64,000 nucleotides of DNA, from positions 20,049,642-20,113,641 of the forward strand of contig CM028383.1 in assembly GCA_013146195.2 (NCBI GenBank), in the 5' to 3' direction. A program made the position numbers and the translations under genes. The DNA comes from Codonopsis lanceolata. Lineage: Eukaryota > Streptophyta > Magnoliopsida > Asterales > Campanulaceae. The notes under the pieces are model-generated. The model saw only the letters and a list, made by a program, of their open reading frames with translations. It made no database searches and was not told the origin of the DNA. Below, in pieces: positions 1 through 10,540 of the stretch. How positions within the stretch are numbered: position 1 is the first letter of the stretch; the number at the start of each line of letters is the position of its first letter.

Positions 1-42
1 TTTTTAACGAGGTTAATTTTTCTAATTTACTCTCTTTTCAAG

Positions 43-677
43 GAATATTATAGCGGAAAGACTCTAGCTGAAAAAGCAATCTTGAGCATGAAGACTGATG
101 AAATGGAGGTGGTAACATTAGGTTGTGGCCTTGTGGGAGGCACTACTGATCTGCCTTACACACCTCAAACTGTCAGGATGTTCTTAGCGCAAATTACTAA
201 TGATGAAACAGCATTTCAGTCGTTGACGATTGTAGAAGAACTGATAGGGAAACTTCCGGTTGTACACATTGAAGACGTTTGTCGAGCACATATCTTTTCT
301 ATCGAATCACCTGGGATGAATGGCAGATTCTTATGCGCTAGCAAGTTCATTCCAATAGCAGAAATCGCTCGTTACTTTCAGAAAAATTATCCCGAACTTC
401 ATGTCAAGCAAGAGTAAGAATCTGGCCTCTTCTTAATTTATTCCGTGCTGTCAAGATTGTATTCTGTTTTTAGTTCTGCTTCTTAACTCTTATTGCCAAA
501 AATGATGTTGTTTCTTTCAGGCATCTTGAAGGTCCTAAGAGAGAGATTCGTTGGGGTTCTAAGAAGCTTAATGAGAACGGTTTCGAGTATAAATACGATA
601 CCAAGATGATCTTAGATGATTGCCTCAAAGTAGCGAGGAATTTGGGTGATCTCCAGCTCGAATCTGTTCATCAATGA
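43..677 (+). CDS. Anthocyanidin-reductase/vestitone-reductase-like NADPH-dependent reductase, 3' end (copy A)
   Basis: This is the 3' part of an extended short-chain dehydrogenase/reductase gene; exons 1-3 lie before the window. Exon 4 is 43-413 (acceptor CAAG before 43, donor GTAAG at 414) and the last exon is 521-677 (acceptor TTTCTTTCAG), ending in TGA. The joined frame is open across both exons with compatible phase. The exon opens with EYYSGKTLAEK, which carries the catalytic Tyr-x-x-x-Lys pair of the family. It is followed by the conserved stretches VVTLGCGLVGG, LPVVHIEDVCRAHIF and GRFLCAS, and by the C-terminal GFEYKYDTKMILDDC block. The family reduces flavonoid or related phenolic carbonyls with NADPH in the cytosol. 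The exact substrate cannot be read from this fragment; dihydroflavonol reductase-like and cinnamoyl-CoA reductase-like enzymes are the alternatives. Copies B, C and D in this window are paralogues. No break is seen in A. Confidence 0.85.
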
Positions 678-1470
678 AGGCTTTTCACGTGTTGATTTCT
701 TTTTAAGTGGATGTTTACTGAGGCTGGATTTCTTTACGCTTGGTATTTTGAGAGGTTGCTGAACTGAAGTCAAGCTCTCCTGACCCAAAATCTTTACCTT
801 TTGAACTTAATGTCTTCATTTCACTTTGAACCATTTGTAATGAATCATTGTTAATTTGCTGGTCTGACGTGTTTAGCATTTATTTGATTGCTTCTATCTC
901 TATATATGCATACAGAATGGGAGGCAATGAAGCATATTGTGTAAAAGCGAAAATTTAGGTAAGACGGTCTTGGAAGCTACAGTGTTGCACCTAATTTAAA
1001 GAGGTCGGAGGGGGTTTTCAATTTGAAAATGGGTTTAGAGTTTCACATGTAGGAGAATAGTTGCTGAAGTCTCCAAGATGAAGTGATAGAGCCTCCCCTT
1101 GGAGATGCTCTTAATGCCATGTAGTATCATACTATCATCAAAGTATATATACAGTCCATTCATTCATGTTGAAGTGTAGCTTAAGGCAATTGTTTTTTGT
1201 TTTCACATCTTTTGAGTTTTCAGGACCACTTATCTAAACATACACATTCAAAATGGAAATTATGTAAAAAATGCGCTAACTATTTAGTGAAAACCCCCAT
1301 ACATTGATTTAGTGCTCTACTCTTCTGCTTGCCCTTTGAATTCCAAAATACAAACACGTATAGCAATCTACACCTAGTTTTATAGTAATATTGTATCTTC
1401 TTCAAGTCAAAAATGATGTTTCTGTAATCGGTTATCTCCATCTGTCTTCATCAGTTTTTGCTGGTTCATA
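678..1470 (+). repeat. 3' flank of copy A, present inverted downstream of copy C
   Basis: This non-coding stretch contains the 3' UTR and flank of copy A. The same sequence occurs in reverse complement at about 13224-14940, interrupted there by a 910-bp hAT element. The match runs to GCTGGTTCATA near 1470, which is where a copia LTR begins in the other copy. It shows that the duplication of the reductase locus included at least 0.8 kb of flank. Confidence 0.8.
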
Positions 1471-3307
1471 ATGCCTGCACACTGTTCACGTCATGTCTGA
1501 TTCCCCTGATCTTGCTATGGCACGCCATTCTTAGAGTAGAAAAGCACTACGTCACATGCTGAAATGAAGATAACCCCCTCCTCTCTCTCTCTCTCCTTGT
1601 AATCACACAATAATGGATATATCTAGCAAGGAGCAATTTTAGAAAAGCAGAGGTATGTACTAACAATAATATTATGATCATCTAATCATACTAAATATAT
1701 ATAAGTGTCTCTAAATAGATGATTAAAGTTATTGGTAAAGAATCATCTTGTATTTACATGGATCCCAATGATATCACAAACCTCTTTTCACTAATTAATA
1801 TATACAGCACTCGTCAGTCGTCTCAAACATTAACCCTATGAATATGATCAACCATCCAACTTCATTCCCTAATTGCCAACACTGACTACTATCATATGCT
1901 TCAATCTGACAACTTGGTCCAACCTTAAACTGAACAAAAACATTATTGTCAACAACAAGCCATTTGTTTCCATAACAAAATTAACTTTTTTTTTTCTTTA
2001 ACGGGTTTTTCCTTGACTTTTCGCAGCACTATTCTTACTCATCTTTGATGATCTGGTAATGCTTTAAGATAATTAATCCATAAATCTGGGAGCAGTAAAC
2101 TCCCTTATCACTGCTGTAAAAAGCTCTGTAAGAAATTGCAATGCCGGCCCTCCCTATGACATGGAGCCATTGTTCTCATATACAGTACATCTTTGTTTTG
2201 TCCTTTTCCGCATTCTTGTACGCACACACATGTGGGTTTAAAGAAAGGGCCGATGCTCTTTCAGCAATTGGTTCCTTCGCCCTTAATTTGGTCGAGTTGG
2301 CTTCCACTGCTGCCATAGACTAGATCTCCCTCACTTTCTTCCTCCTATTTCGAATGAGATACTCGGTCGGGCAGAGGGAAGGCCTCAGTCCTACTTTCAT
2401 TGCTTTCTTGAACATAATGCATAAAAATCATGTACGTCATTTTTTGTCATGTGCAATACCATTACTACATGCCAAGCTGCCACTAAGGGCATCATAACCA
2501 CGTGGAAAAGAATTCATCAGTTAATTTCCGCAGCCACGAGTTGTGGTGTCATTAACTGTGAAAGGGTGGTTCACCTTAAATTTTTCTGCCATGGTACATG
2601 AATTGTTCTAAATTCTGTTTTGACAGTATACTGCATATATACAACTTTACACTACTGAGTTAGGAGAGATAAAACCTCAAAGTTGCAGTTAAAATCCCTG
2701 CTTATCAAAGCAAACTAGTTGCTTTGCTTTCAAAATTATGATGCTTATATGGAGATGCAATTATAGAATGCTATTCAGAAAACTGCTTAAGCCATGGATG
2801 AACACATCTTCCACTATATATTTTTTTTGATAAGCAATGATTAGTATATAAATATTCACTTCTTGTTCTCCTTCGGTTGTAATCACTATTTCCTCTCTTT
2901 TGTCGTCAGTATCTATGTATTCGAAATAGAAATATTCACTAATAACTTTGAGGGTATGTTTGGCTACACCAATTCCATCACTTGGAAGTTGGAATTGCAG
3001 GATAGAATTTCAATTATGTTGTTTGGATACTAAAATGAAGGATATAATTGGAATTGAATTATAATTCTACTTGCCCAATTCCATAAAATCAATTCCATTC
3101 CATGCTAAAAGTAAAAAAATTACAAAACCAATTATAAACCGTCGGGGAAAAAAACTGTTCGCTCATTTTCGATTCCCTCTCCATCTTCCACAACCCCCCT
3201 TGAAGCTGCATCAAAGAGGCGGAGCAGAATGGAGGCACTATAGCTGGATCTCTAGCACCACTCAAAGAGTAATATGTTACCTCGTATGGAAGCCCTTTTT
3301 GTCTTTT
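1471..3307. other. Intergenic, no gene seen
   Basis: AT-rich sequence with a short CT run near 1580-1597. The only open stretch (2141-2323, 60 codons) has no recognisable domain or splice context. Around 2952 the string GGGTATGTTTGG looks like the end of a MITE, but I found no matching opposite end. Nothing else is supported. Confidence 0.5.
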
Positions 3308-3318
3308 CTACTATCTGT

Positions 3319-3404
<86 letters not shown>

Positions 3405-3418
3405 CCTACTACTACTAT
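3308..3418 (+). repeat. Heptamer minisatellite (CTACTAT)n
   Basis: About 15 tandem copies of the 7-bp unit CTACTAT with occasional substitutions. The array decays into TACTACTACTATAAAAG at its right edge, directly at the start of a dispersed repeat. It sets up an apparent ORF of repeated Tyr/Leu/Ser/Thr residues that should not be read as protein. Confidence 0.95.
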
Positions 3419-3905
3419 AAAAGTCTAGGTTGTTTCTTACAATTTAATGTATGGACAAAACTAACCATGCACCTAATAAACATTCACAATAGAATTAATG
3501 TTAAACAAGTAAAATTTGTCATAAGTAGAAAATAATGTATACAAATAAATAACCCTAAATTTAATAAACTATTCCCATTAATTATTGCTAAACAATTAAA
3601 TTTGCATGGGCTAATCAATTCTTTGAAGGATGAAATTGAATTTGGTCCCTCAACTTATACATAACTTTATATTAGATCCTACATTTTTTTAATTATATTC
3701 ATTTTGTCTCATATGTTGATTTTTTGTTATATTTCATCTTCGTGTCATTACCATTACAAATGTCATACAGTATTTTTGAATATCACGAAAATACACTTAC
3801 TCAGTTAAGAGAAAAAATAATATGATTTACCTTTTTAAATTTGTTAAACCTTTGTTATGGTAAAATTTTGACTACGACAATCAACCTTAAAAGACTATCA
3901 TATTG
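3419..3905 (+). repeat. Dispersed repeat R1, copy 1 (possible Helitron-derived)
   Basis: Non-coding AT-rich repeat. It is closely matched by 4096-4562 (656 bp downstream, same orientation) and more distantly by 22795-23400. Shared landmarks are ATGTATGGACAAAACTAAC, GAATTTGGTCCCTCAACTT and GACTACGACA near the right end. The left edge reads TACTACTACTATAAAAG, similar to the 5' ends of some plant non-autonomous Helitrons. I found no convincing CTAG-plus-hairpin 3' end, so the class is uncertain. Confidence 0.7.
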
Positions 3906-4095
3906 GTCCCTAAGTTATAGATCTTACTAACAAATCTCTATTCATTTAATTAAATAACTTTTATTATGATCATATTTCTCTTTCTATATAAGTGTGAGTA
4001 TTTTCTTACGTACAAATTAGTGTATAGGCAATAATAAAGATAAGCAACCTTTTTTTTTTTAAAGATAAGCAACCTTAAATCATGTTTTAAAAAAA

Positions 4096-4562
4096 TAAAA
4101 TGTATGGACAAAACTAACTATGCACCTAATAAACATCCACGATAGAATTAAGGTTAAAGAAGTAAAATTTGTCATAAGTAGAAAATAATGTATAGACATA
4201 AATAACCCTAGATTTAATAAACTATTCACCATTAATTATTGCTAAACAAATAAATTTGCATGGACTAATCAATTCTTTGAAGTATGAAATTGAATTTGGT
4301 CCCTCAACTTATACCTAACTTTAAATTAGATCATACATTTCTTAATTATATTCATTTTGTCTCATATGTTGATTTTTTTTGTCATATTCCCTCTTCGTGT
4401 CATTACCATTACAAATGTCATACAATATATTTGAATATCACAAAAATACACTTACCCGGTTAAGTAAAAAAATAATGTGATTTACCTTTTATAAATTTGT
4501 TTAACATTTGTTACAGTAAAATTTTGACTACGACAAGCAACCCTAAAAGACTATCATATTTT
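4096..4562 (+). repeat. Dispersed repeat R1, copy 2
   Basis: Direct copy of 3442-3905, with most bases identical and a few indels. The 190 bp between the two copies contains a short internal duplication of AAAGATAAGCAACCTT. The pair makes a tandem duplication with a 656-bp period. Confidence 0.8.
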
Positions 4563-4704
4563 CTCGATACTGAGAGGTTAGCAATTCTTTGATTGTATTT
4601 TCGCAAATTGCAGTGACATTAGTTATGAGAAAGATGGACCATAGAAATTCAGAATGCTTGGCTATTTGTATGTAAATTATAAATTAAATAGTTGGTAATC
4701 AATT

Positions 4705-4777
4705 GGGGATGTAGCTCAGATGGTAGAGCGCTCGCTTAGCATGCGAGAGGTACGGGGATCGATACCCCGCATCTCCA
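4705..4777 (+). tRNA. tRNA-Ala (anticodon AGC)
   Basis: A 73-nt cloverleaf without intron. The acceptor stem GGGGATG pairs with CATCTCC, followed by discriminator A. The D arm is GCTC...GAGC, the anticodon stem CTCGC/GCGAG holds the loop TTAGCAT (anticodon AGC), and the T arm is CGGGG/CCCCG. The A box (TAGCTCAGATGG) and B box (GGATCGATACC) are the internal Pol III promoter elements; the B box has GATCGATACC in place of the usual GTTCGATTCC. The 3' CCA is not encoded, as expected in a nuclear gene. A T-run that could end Pol III transcription follows at about 4814. Confidence 0.95.
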
Positions 4778-4785
4778 ATTTTGGC

Positions 4786-4889
4786 AGCTCATCTGCGTAT
4801 AGCATGTGATCAGTTTTTTTTTTCCTTCCAAAACGATGAGGGAGCTCATCTGCGTATAGCATATGTGATCAGGTTTTTTTTCCCTTCAG
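4786..4889 (+). repeat. Two tandem ~57-bp repeats after the tRNA
   Basis: AGCTCATCTGCGTATAGCAT at 4786 recurs at 4843. Each copy continues into GTGATCAG and a T-run plus CCTTC. The tandem copy duplicates the T-rich tract just downstream of the tRNA. Confidence 0.85.
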
Positions 4890-4899
4890 ATTCTTCATC

Positions 4900-5087
4900 A
4901 CTACCAAACGAAGCCCACGTGAATCAGGTTTGATAATGTTAGAGTAATCGATGTACATGGTAAGTTTAATTCTTTCTAGTGGGGAAATTTTGCGACATTT
5001 AGTTGGCCTTTATATAGATGCTTATAGACTTATTGTTAGTTGCTGAAAAACAGAAACTATTGGAAACATCTCCCTTGCTAATAAGCC
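4900..5087 (+). promoter_or_regulatory. Promoter and 5' leader of copy B
   Basis: A TATA box (CTTTATATAGA, about 5008-5018) lies about 70 bp before the ATG at 5088. A perfect palindromic G-box CACGTG is at 4916-4921, with ACCAAACG (MYB-type core) just upstream near 4902. The same TATA/leader block is found before copy D. In copy C it is cut off by an LTR. G-box plus MYB core is the usual arrangement in flavonoid genes, but function here is inferred. Confidence 0.6.
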
Positions 5088-5872
5088 ATGGATAAGAGTA
5101 GCTGCAAGGTTTGTGTTACAGGAAGTGCTGGCTTCATTGGCTCTGCCCTCATCAAGAAACTCCTTCAAAAAGGATACAGTGTTCATGCCACCGTCCGGAA
5201 CTTGAGTATATATTTAATTCTTTATTTTTTTAAACAAACACATAAACATGATGATTTAATGAACTTGGCTTGATGAATCTGCAGATGAGCAATCTAAGAT
5301 AGGCCTGTTGAAGAGCTTCCCAGGCGCAAACACGATGCTTCGCTTATTTGAAGCTGACATTTACAAACCAGAGGAGTTTGAGAGAGCAATCGAAGGCTGT
5401 GAGTTTGTCTTCCATGTTGCAACCCCCTGGTTCCATACTGAGGGCACTGAGGTATATATATAATTACAACCAAACATATCTATATATATATATGCCTTGT
5501 TACAGTCTCTCTCATATCTAACATAATGTTTACTTGTAACATAATCAAAAAAGAAAAGAAAGAAATCTGACTTAGATTTGGTATAAACACTATGTACATA
5601 GTACCAAAACAGGATTGAATCCACAGTTGCCGCAACGAAGAGCATTGCAATGTCATGCATCAAACTGAAAACAGTGAGGCGGCTTGTCTATACTGCTTCG
5701 GTTACCGCTGGGTCCCCATTGAAAGAAGATGGAAGTGGTTACAAAGACACGATGGATGAAACTTGCTGGACACCTCTACATCTTTCTTCTGTTCCTGGCT
5801 GTACGTAATAATGACTATTGGAGGGTAAGATTTTCTTGTAACACTTTTCCAGAGCTTAGAGCTAGACCTATA
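5088..5872 (+). pseudogene. Anthocyanidin-reductase-like gene, copy B: exons 1-3, truncated by copia
   Basis: Exon 1 is 5088-5205, exon 2 5285-5451 and exon 3 about 5602-5824, all with GT-AG borders and matching phases. Exon 1 encodes the NADPH-binding Rossmann start VCVTGSAGFIGSALIKKLL (GxxGxxG). Exon 2 encodes the F-E-A-D-I-Y and EFVFHVATPW blocks. Exon 3 encodes RRLVYTASV, which holds the catalytic Ser, and then KEDGSGYKDTMDE. Near the end of exon 3 (about 5802-5822) the frame is broken: TAA and TAA codons follow CCTGGCTGTACG, and the exon length is one base off a multiple of three. Sequence then stops matching copy C at 5873, where a copia LTR begins, so exons 4-5 are missing. The promoter is intact. 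Copy A, further left, has exactly the missing exons 4-5, so a rearrangement or assembly misordering is possible. Confidence 0.8.
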
Positions 5873-6090
5873 TATTAGAGAATAATATCTTCATTATTAT
5901 TCTTGTTTATTTGTAATTAGTAATTAATGGTAATTACCTTGTAGAGTTCTTTCCTTATTAGGTTCCTTCCTTGTATAGGTTTCTTGTACCCTACTCCAAG
6001 TGTAACCCTAATTGTATCTCTCCCTATAAATAGGTGATTCAATCAATGAATTGGTTATGTCATTATTCCTAAACATTATTAGTTTCTACA
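5873..6090 (+). repeat. 5' LTR of copia K1
   Basis: A 218-bp LTR starting TATTAGAGAAT (probably a mutated TGTTAGAG) and ending TTTCTACA just before the PBS. It includes a TATA-like CCTATAAATAGG near 6023. It matches the inverted LTR at 13017-13223. Confidence 0.8.
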
Positions 6091-6159
6091 TGGTATCAGA
6101 GCTTTGCTCCTAAACCCTTGCCCTCTTCCTCTAGCCGCCGCCCCTCACCCTTCTTTACC

Positions 6160-7060
6160 ATGGCTAACGAAAATCACTCCATCACCATTAAAAACCCTCT
6201 TGATCCCACACAAACCTTCGACCTCATAAACATCTCTCACCACAACATCACCAAACTCACATCCACCAACTATATAGCTTTGGAAACTCCAAGTTGAGGC
6301 CACCCTCATTGGCTATGACCTCTACAAGTTTGTAGATGGCTCACATCCATGTCTGCCTCCCACTGTCCTCACCAAGGATGCTCAAACATCCAAGGACGTC
6401 CCCACACCCAACCCGCATTACCAACCCTGGATCCGGCAAGACAAACTTTTGTTTGGTGCTCTTGTCGACTTCCTCTCGCGCCTCGTCCCTCGATCCAACA
6501 GCCGCCACTACCCGTGATGCTTGGCAAACCCGCTCACACGTATGCTTTCGCCCAACCCGTGGCCACATCAAGCAAATTAAAGATTACCTCAAGCGAAGTT
6601 TCCAAGGGCACTCGGCCTATTTCCGACTACATGCATCCGTTAAAGGAAGAGGTGATGAACTCGGCCTTCCTCAAGAAACCACTTGATCACGAGGACCTCA
6701 TTGAGACCATCCTCGGTGGCTTGGATGATGACTACCGCCACATCGTGGATGTGGTTGAAGGACGGACACCTCATCATCTCGCTTTGATGAGCTCCATGAA
6801 AAACTCATCAATCGCGAAGCTGCTTCTTGAAATAGCCTCGCATCAGCCCTTCTCTCACCTCGCTTCCGCCAATCTCGCCGCCTAAGGATCAATAGCTCGC
6901 TCGCTTCTAAGATCCCTCCGACGCTCGCCATCCGTCCCAACCTCGGCCTTCAGCCTCGCCTCGCCTCGCCACAATGACCATACCTCGAAGTGTCAAGCAT
7001 GCCGCCAACAAGGCCACTCGGTTGCTCGTTGTCCCAACTTCAAACCGGGTCGCCACCACC
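6160..7060 (+). pseudogene. Copia gag (K1), broken
   Basis: The ATG at 6160 starts MANENHSITIKNPLDPTQTF, closely matching the gag start of the inverted element. The frame shifts near 6278 and several more times. The N-terminal block (HNITKLTS...) and the C-terminal zinc knuckle C-QA-C-RQQG-H-SVAR-C (CX2CX4HX4C, 6991-7032) are both recognisable. This is the nucleocapsid-like structural polyprotein. It could not be translated intact. Confidence 0.75.
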
Positions 7061-7157
7061 TCTCTCGCCCGCTCCTCCCAACTCCTGGCCATCGGCTCCA
7101 AGTGGCAACCACGGGCTCACCTCGCCACCTCGGCCGACACGGGACACACCGAGCCGG

Positions 7158-8065
7158 TTACTCGACAGTGGTGCTTCTCACCATGTCACCAACGACCTTG
7201 GCAATCTCTCACTTCACTCAACCCACGCGCATGGACGACATAGTCATTGGTGATGGTACTGGGTTATCAATTTCAAAACCGGTTTCTCCTCTCTTCATAC
7301 ACCCACACACAATTTTTCCCTTCATAATGTTCTCTTTGTTCTGATATGAAAAAGAATCTTATTTCTATATCTCCATTTTGTATTTCTAATAATACCTCCA
7401 TTGAGTTCTTACCAACTTCTTTTCATGTGAAGGATCTGCGACAGAGAATACTTCGACCGATCTGTGTGTATGAATGGCCACCACTACTTCCCCTCGCCCA
7501 TCCGCTTGGTCGGCTCCAAAGTCTCTCACCGGATTGGCATCATCGCCTTGGTCATCCGTCTGGTCCTATTCAACGGCCTCTATCTAGCCTAGGTTTAGAT
7601 TTAGACACTACTAGCACTCGTCCCTCTTCATTGTAATGCTTGCCTTTCTAATAAAGTGATAAACTCCCTTTCATCGAATACTATTGTCTACTATTCTCCA
7701 AACCTGCTTATACTTGATGTTTGGACCTCGCCTCTTCCATCCATTGATGGGTTCAAATACTATGTGATCTTTGTTGATCATTTTACTCATTACATCGGCT
7801 ATACCCGGGCAAGATTTAAGTCCGAGGTCGCCACCATCTTTCCCAAATTTAAAGCCCTGGTCGAAAACTTTTTTAAAACAACCATTGTCACTCTTTACTC
7901 GGACAATGGAGGCGAGTACATGGGACTTGCAGCGACTGCCCGGCCGCCTACCTATCCACCCATGGCATCTCTCATCTCACCTCGCCTCACACCCCCCGGA
8001 ACACAATGGGTTCTCCGAACGCCGCCACCGCCATATTGTTGAAATCCGGCCTCTCTCTCTCTCTC
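7158..8065 (+). pseudogene. Copia protease and integrase (K1), broken
   Basis: The protease active site LDSGASHHVT lies at about 7161-7190. The integrase HHCC zinc finger is marked by DWHHRLGHPS near 7532-7560 and by CNAC... near 7637. The integrase core has its first catalytic Asp in DVWTSPLPS (about 7720), the second in YSDNGGEY (about 7896), and the Glu region HNGFSERRHRHIVE (about 8000-8042). The frame changes between these blocks, and part of the core is deleted or altered after GGEYMG. Confidence 0.75.
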
Positions 8066-9002
8066 TCTCTCGAGCATTTCTTCCGCTAAGTTCTTGCCAC
8101 TAGCCCTTCGGTTTGCTTGCTTCCAAACAATGACCTACCTCATAAATCGTCTACCTACACCCACCCCGCTTGCTCATCGGGTCTCCATACCACAAACTCT
8201 TTGGCTCCCCCCGCCAAACTACTCCAAACTTCTGCGGCTTTAATTTTGCGCTTTCTTGCCTACCCTCGGCTCCGCCTCCCTACTCATTCACAAACTTGAT
8301 GCTCATTTCTACCCCATGTGTCTTCCTCGGCTACTCGCCACTCGGAGTGCCTATCTTTGTTATGATCCGAGCACCACTAAAGCTGCATTTCATTTCGTCA
8401 TGTCCACTGCCAGGTTGTGCTTATGCTCCGCTTTTCCCGTGTCCACTCTTGGCCACTAGTCTCTTCGGACGAAAACCTATGATCATTACCTCTTGGCTAT
8501 CCCCTCATGATGCTTTCGGTCCCTCATACACACCGTCAGTTGCCGCGCTCTAGTGCAGGCTCCCCCGCCCGGTGTCTCCTCGCACTAATCGAAATGTGGT
8601 TGATCTCGGTTCACCCATACCCCAGCCTTTCCCAGCTACTGTGAATCAGGCTCGTCGCCTCGAGGCTGGCCCTACCTCCTGGCTGCACTCACGCCCGGCT
8701 GCTACTCGATCTCTGTGCTCGTGCCCGATCACGCTGGCTTCAAGGACTGCCCTCGCGCTTCGCTGCACGATCTCGTTTGCAGCTGTGTCCGCCGACTCGT
8801 TTCCCTGTGCTCCGCGCTTCGGATTCTCAACCATCGTTACTCGATCTAAAAACAATATTCACAAACCTATCGGCCACCGAGTCTTTCGGCTCGTAAGCTG
8901 GCGGACGGTGAACCAACAAGTGTTCCTCGGCTCCTGAAAGATGGGAAGTGGCGTCGAGCAATGTAGAATTTGATGCACTTTTCGCAATGGAACTTGGGAA
9001 CT
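8066..9002 (+). pseudogene. Copia integrase C-terminus and reverse-transcriptase start (K1), broken
   Basis: The remainder of the pol region is heavily frame-shifted. Recognisable pieces are the integrase tail (PCVFLGYSP near 8310, YLCYDPSTTK near 8350) and the entry to RT, LKDGKWRRAM followed by EFDALF...NGTWEL at about 8930-9002. The sequence then enters the N run. A long non-conserved linker lies between them. Confidence 0.65.
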
Positions 9003-9102
9003 NNNNNNNNNNNNNNNNNNNNNNNNNNNNNNNNNNNNNNNNNNNNNNNNNNNNNNNNNNNNNNNNNNNNNNNNNNNNNNNNNNNNNNNNNNNNNNNNNN
9101 NN
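9003..9102. other. Assembly gap (100 N)
   Basis: Exactly 100 N, the usual placeholder for a gap of unknown size. It falls between two inverted copies of the same copia family. The left arm ends at a point homologous to about 9450 on the right arm. Confidence 0.98.
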
Positions 9103-9575
9103 AAGCAGGAGGCAAAAAGATGCAGCTCATTATACCATGCTCTGAGAAACTGTTTGAGACCATAAATGGCCTTGTGAGGCACACATGATGAGGTTTGTCC
9201 TTATCTAGGAACCAGTGGTTGAGCCATGAATACCTCCTCGACAAATTGCCTTGAAGAAAGGCATTGTTGACATCCGGGTTGGCGAATAGCCCACCTTGGC
9301 GGCCAGTAGAGAGAGAACAAGATGAACAATAGTTGGCTTAATCAACGGGCCGAAAGTCTCGTGATAGTCAATCCCAGATCACTTGGTGAAATCCTCGCCA
9401 CGAGGCGAGTTTTGTAGCGGTCGATGGTTCATGTGGATTTGATGCGGTAGATCCACTTGCGGCAATATTGCGAGCATCTGCCGCGGCACAAGTTCAAGTT
9501 CCATTGCGAGCAAGTGCATCAAATTCCTCGAGACATGGCTCGACGCCACGCCCATCTTGAGCTCGAGTGACACTT
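9103..9575 (-). pseudogene. Copia reverse transcriptase fragment (K2)
   Basis: On the minus strand the RT start around 9575-9440 (EFDALARNGTWELVPRQ) is followed by the G-I-D-Y-H-E-T-F-G-P block (about 9380-9350), the DVNNAFLQG motif that contains the first catalytic Asp of RT (about 9270-9250), and HKAIYGLKQFLRAWYNEL (about 9180-9130). The frame shifts several times. The YxDD active-site block would lie in the gap. Confidence 0.75.
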
Positions 9576-10540
9576 GTTTGGTTGTCCATCCGCCGCTGGT
9601 GAAAGGAAGACTCGATTCTTGATGGGTTTTGTAGATATTATTTTTAGATCGAGTAACTATGGTTGAGGATCAGGCGGGCAACGGGAGCAGAGTCGGCCCG
9701 GACACGAGAGCAGGACGAGGTACCGGCCCAGCAGGGAGCAATTCGTGAGGCACAATGCAGACACGAGGAGCAGAGATCGTGGCTCGCCCAGGCATGGTGC
9801 AGTGGGAATAGGGCCATCTCTGGCGAGGGAGGCATGGCCGAGGAAGGCCGAAAGGCATACACAAATCTTGGTAGCGGCCCAGTGAGGCGGGAAGGCTGGT
9901 ATGGGTAGTGAGATCAACCACATTCCGATTAGTGTGAGGAGACACCGGGAGGCAGAGAGCGAGCCCAAGACGGTGTGTATGAGTGACCGAGGCCGATCAT
10001 GAGGGAGTAGCCAAGAGGTACTATCATAGGTTTTTGTCAGAAGCGGGGACTAGTGGCCGGGGGGTGGATATGGGAAAAAAGACTCCGACAAAGCGGACAT
10101 GACGAGTGAACATTTTAGTGGTGCTCGGATCATAATAGAGATAGGCACGAAAGTGAGCGAGTAGGCGAGGAAGACACATGGGGTGGAGCGAGCATCAAGT
10201 TTGTTAAGCGGAGTGAAGCGGGAGCCGGGGGTACAAAAGCGGCAGGCAGAAGTTTGGAATAGTTTGGCGGGGAGCCAAAGAGTTTATGTATATGGAGACT
10301 TCATGAGCGGCAGTGGGTGTAGGTAGACGATTTATGAGGTAGGTCATTGTTTGGAAGGCAAAGCGACCCGAGAAGGGCGGCGGAAGAGATGCGAGAGAGA
10401 AGAGGCCGGTTCAACAATATAAGCGGTGGTGGCGTTGAGAACCCATATGGTTCTGGGGGTGGAGGGGCGACGAGACGGTAGAGATGCCATGGCAGTAAAG
10501 TGCGGCACTCAAAGTCCCTGCAAGTCCCATGTATTCGCCT
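9576..10540 (-). pseudogene. Copia linker and integrase C-terminal part (K2), decayed
   Basis: This is the counterpart of 8045-8930 of K1 on the other strand, carrying the same landmarks with many indels (for example CVFLGY-type and NRLPT-type stretches). No continuous reading frame remains. The right border is the target duplication ATTCGCCT of the inserted hAT element. Confidence 0.6.

Larger units (their letters stand above)
5873..9002 (+). mobile_element. Ty1/copia retrotransposon, 5' part, plus strand (element K1)
   Basis: LTR 5873-6090, primer binding site TGGTATCAGAGC at 6091, then degraded gag, protease, integrase and the beginning of reverse transcriptase up to the assembly gap. The domain order GAG-PR-INT-RT defines copia, and the short LTR suggests an Ale/Retrofit-like lineage. 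Frameshifts and stops are frequent. The same family occurs inverted at 9103-13223. The 3' end (rest of RT, RNase H, 3' LTR) is not present. Confidence 0.85.

Noticed and set aside
1085..1115. GGAGATGCTCTTAA as a Harbinger-like MITE end
   Set aside because: Only one end was found, both here and in the inverted copy near 14500; no partner end or duplication could be placed.
3308..3418. Possible CRISPR-like array
   Set aside because: Contiguous 7-bp tandem repeat without spacers, in a plant genome.
3071..3535. 154-codon ORF with repeated YYLLSTIYY
   Set aside because: Created by the heptamer minisatellite.
5361..5663. 100-codon minus ORF opposite copy B
   Set aside because: Antisense of exons 2-3 and intron 2 of the reductase.
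6336..7344. Several 60-178-codon ORFs in the copia gag region on both strands
   Set aside because: Overlapping frames of one decayed gag-protease gene; the GC-rich composition keeps wrong frames open.
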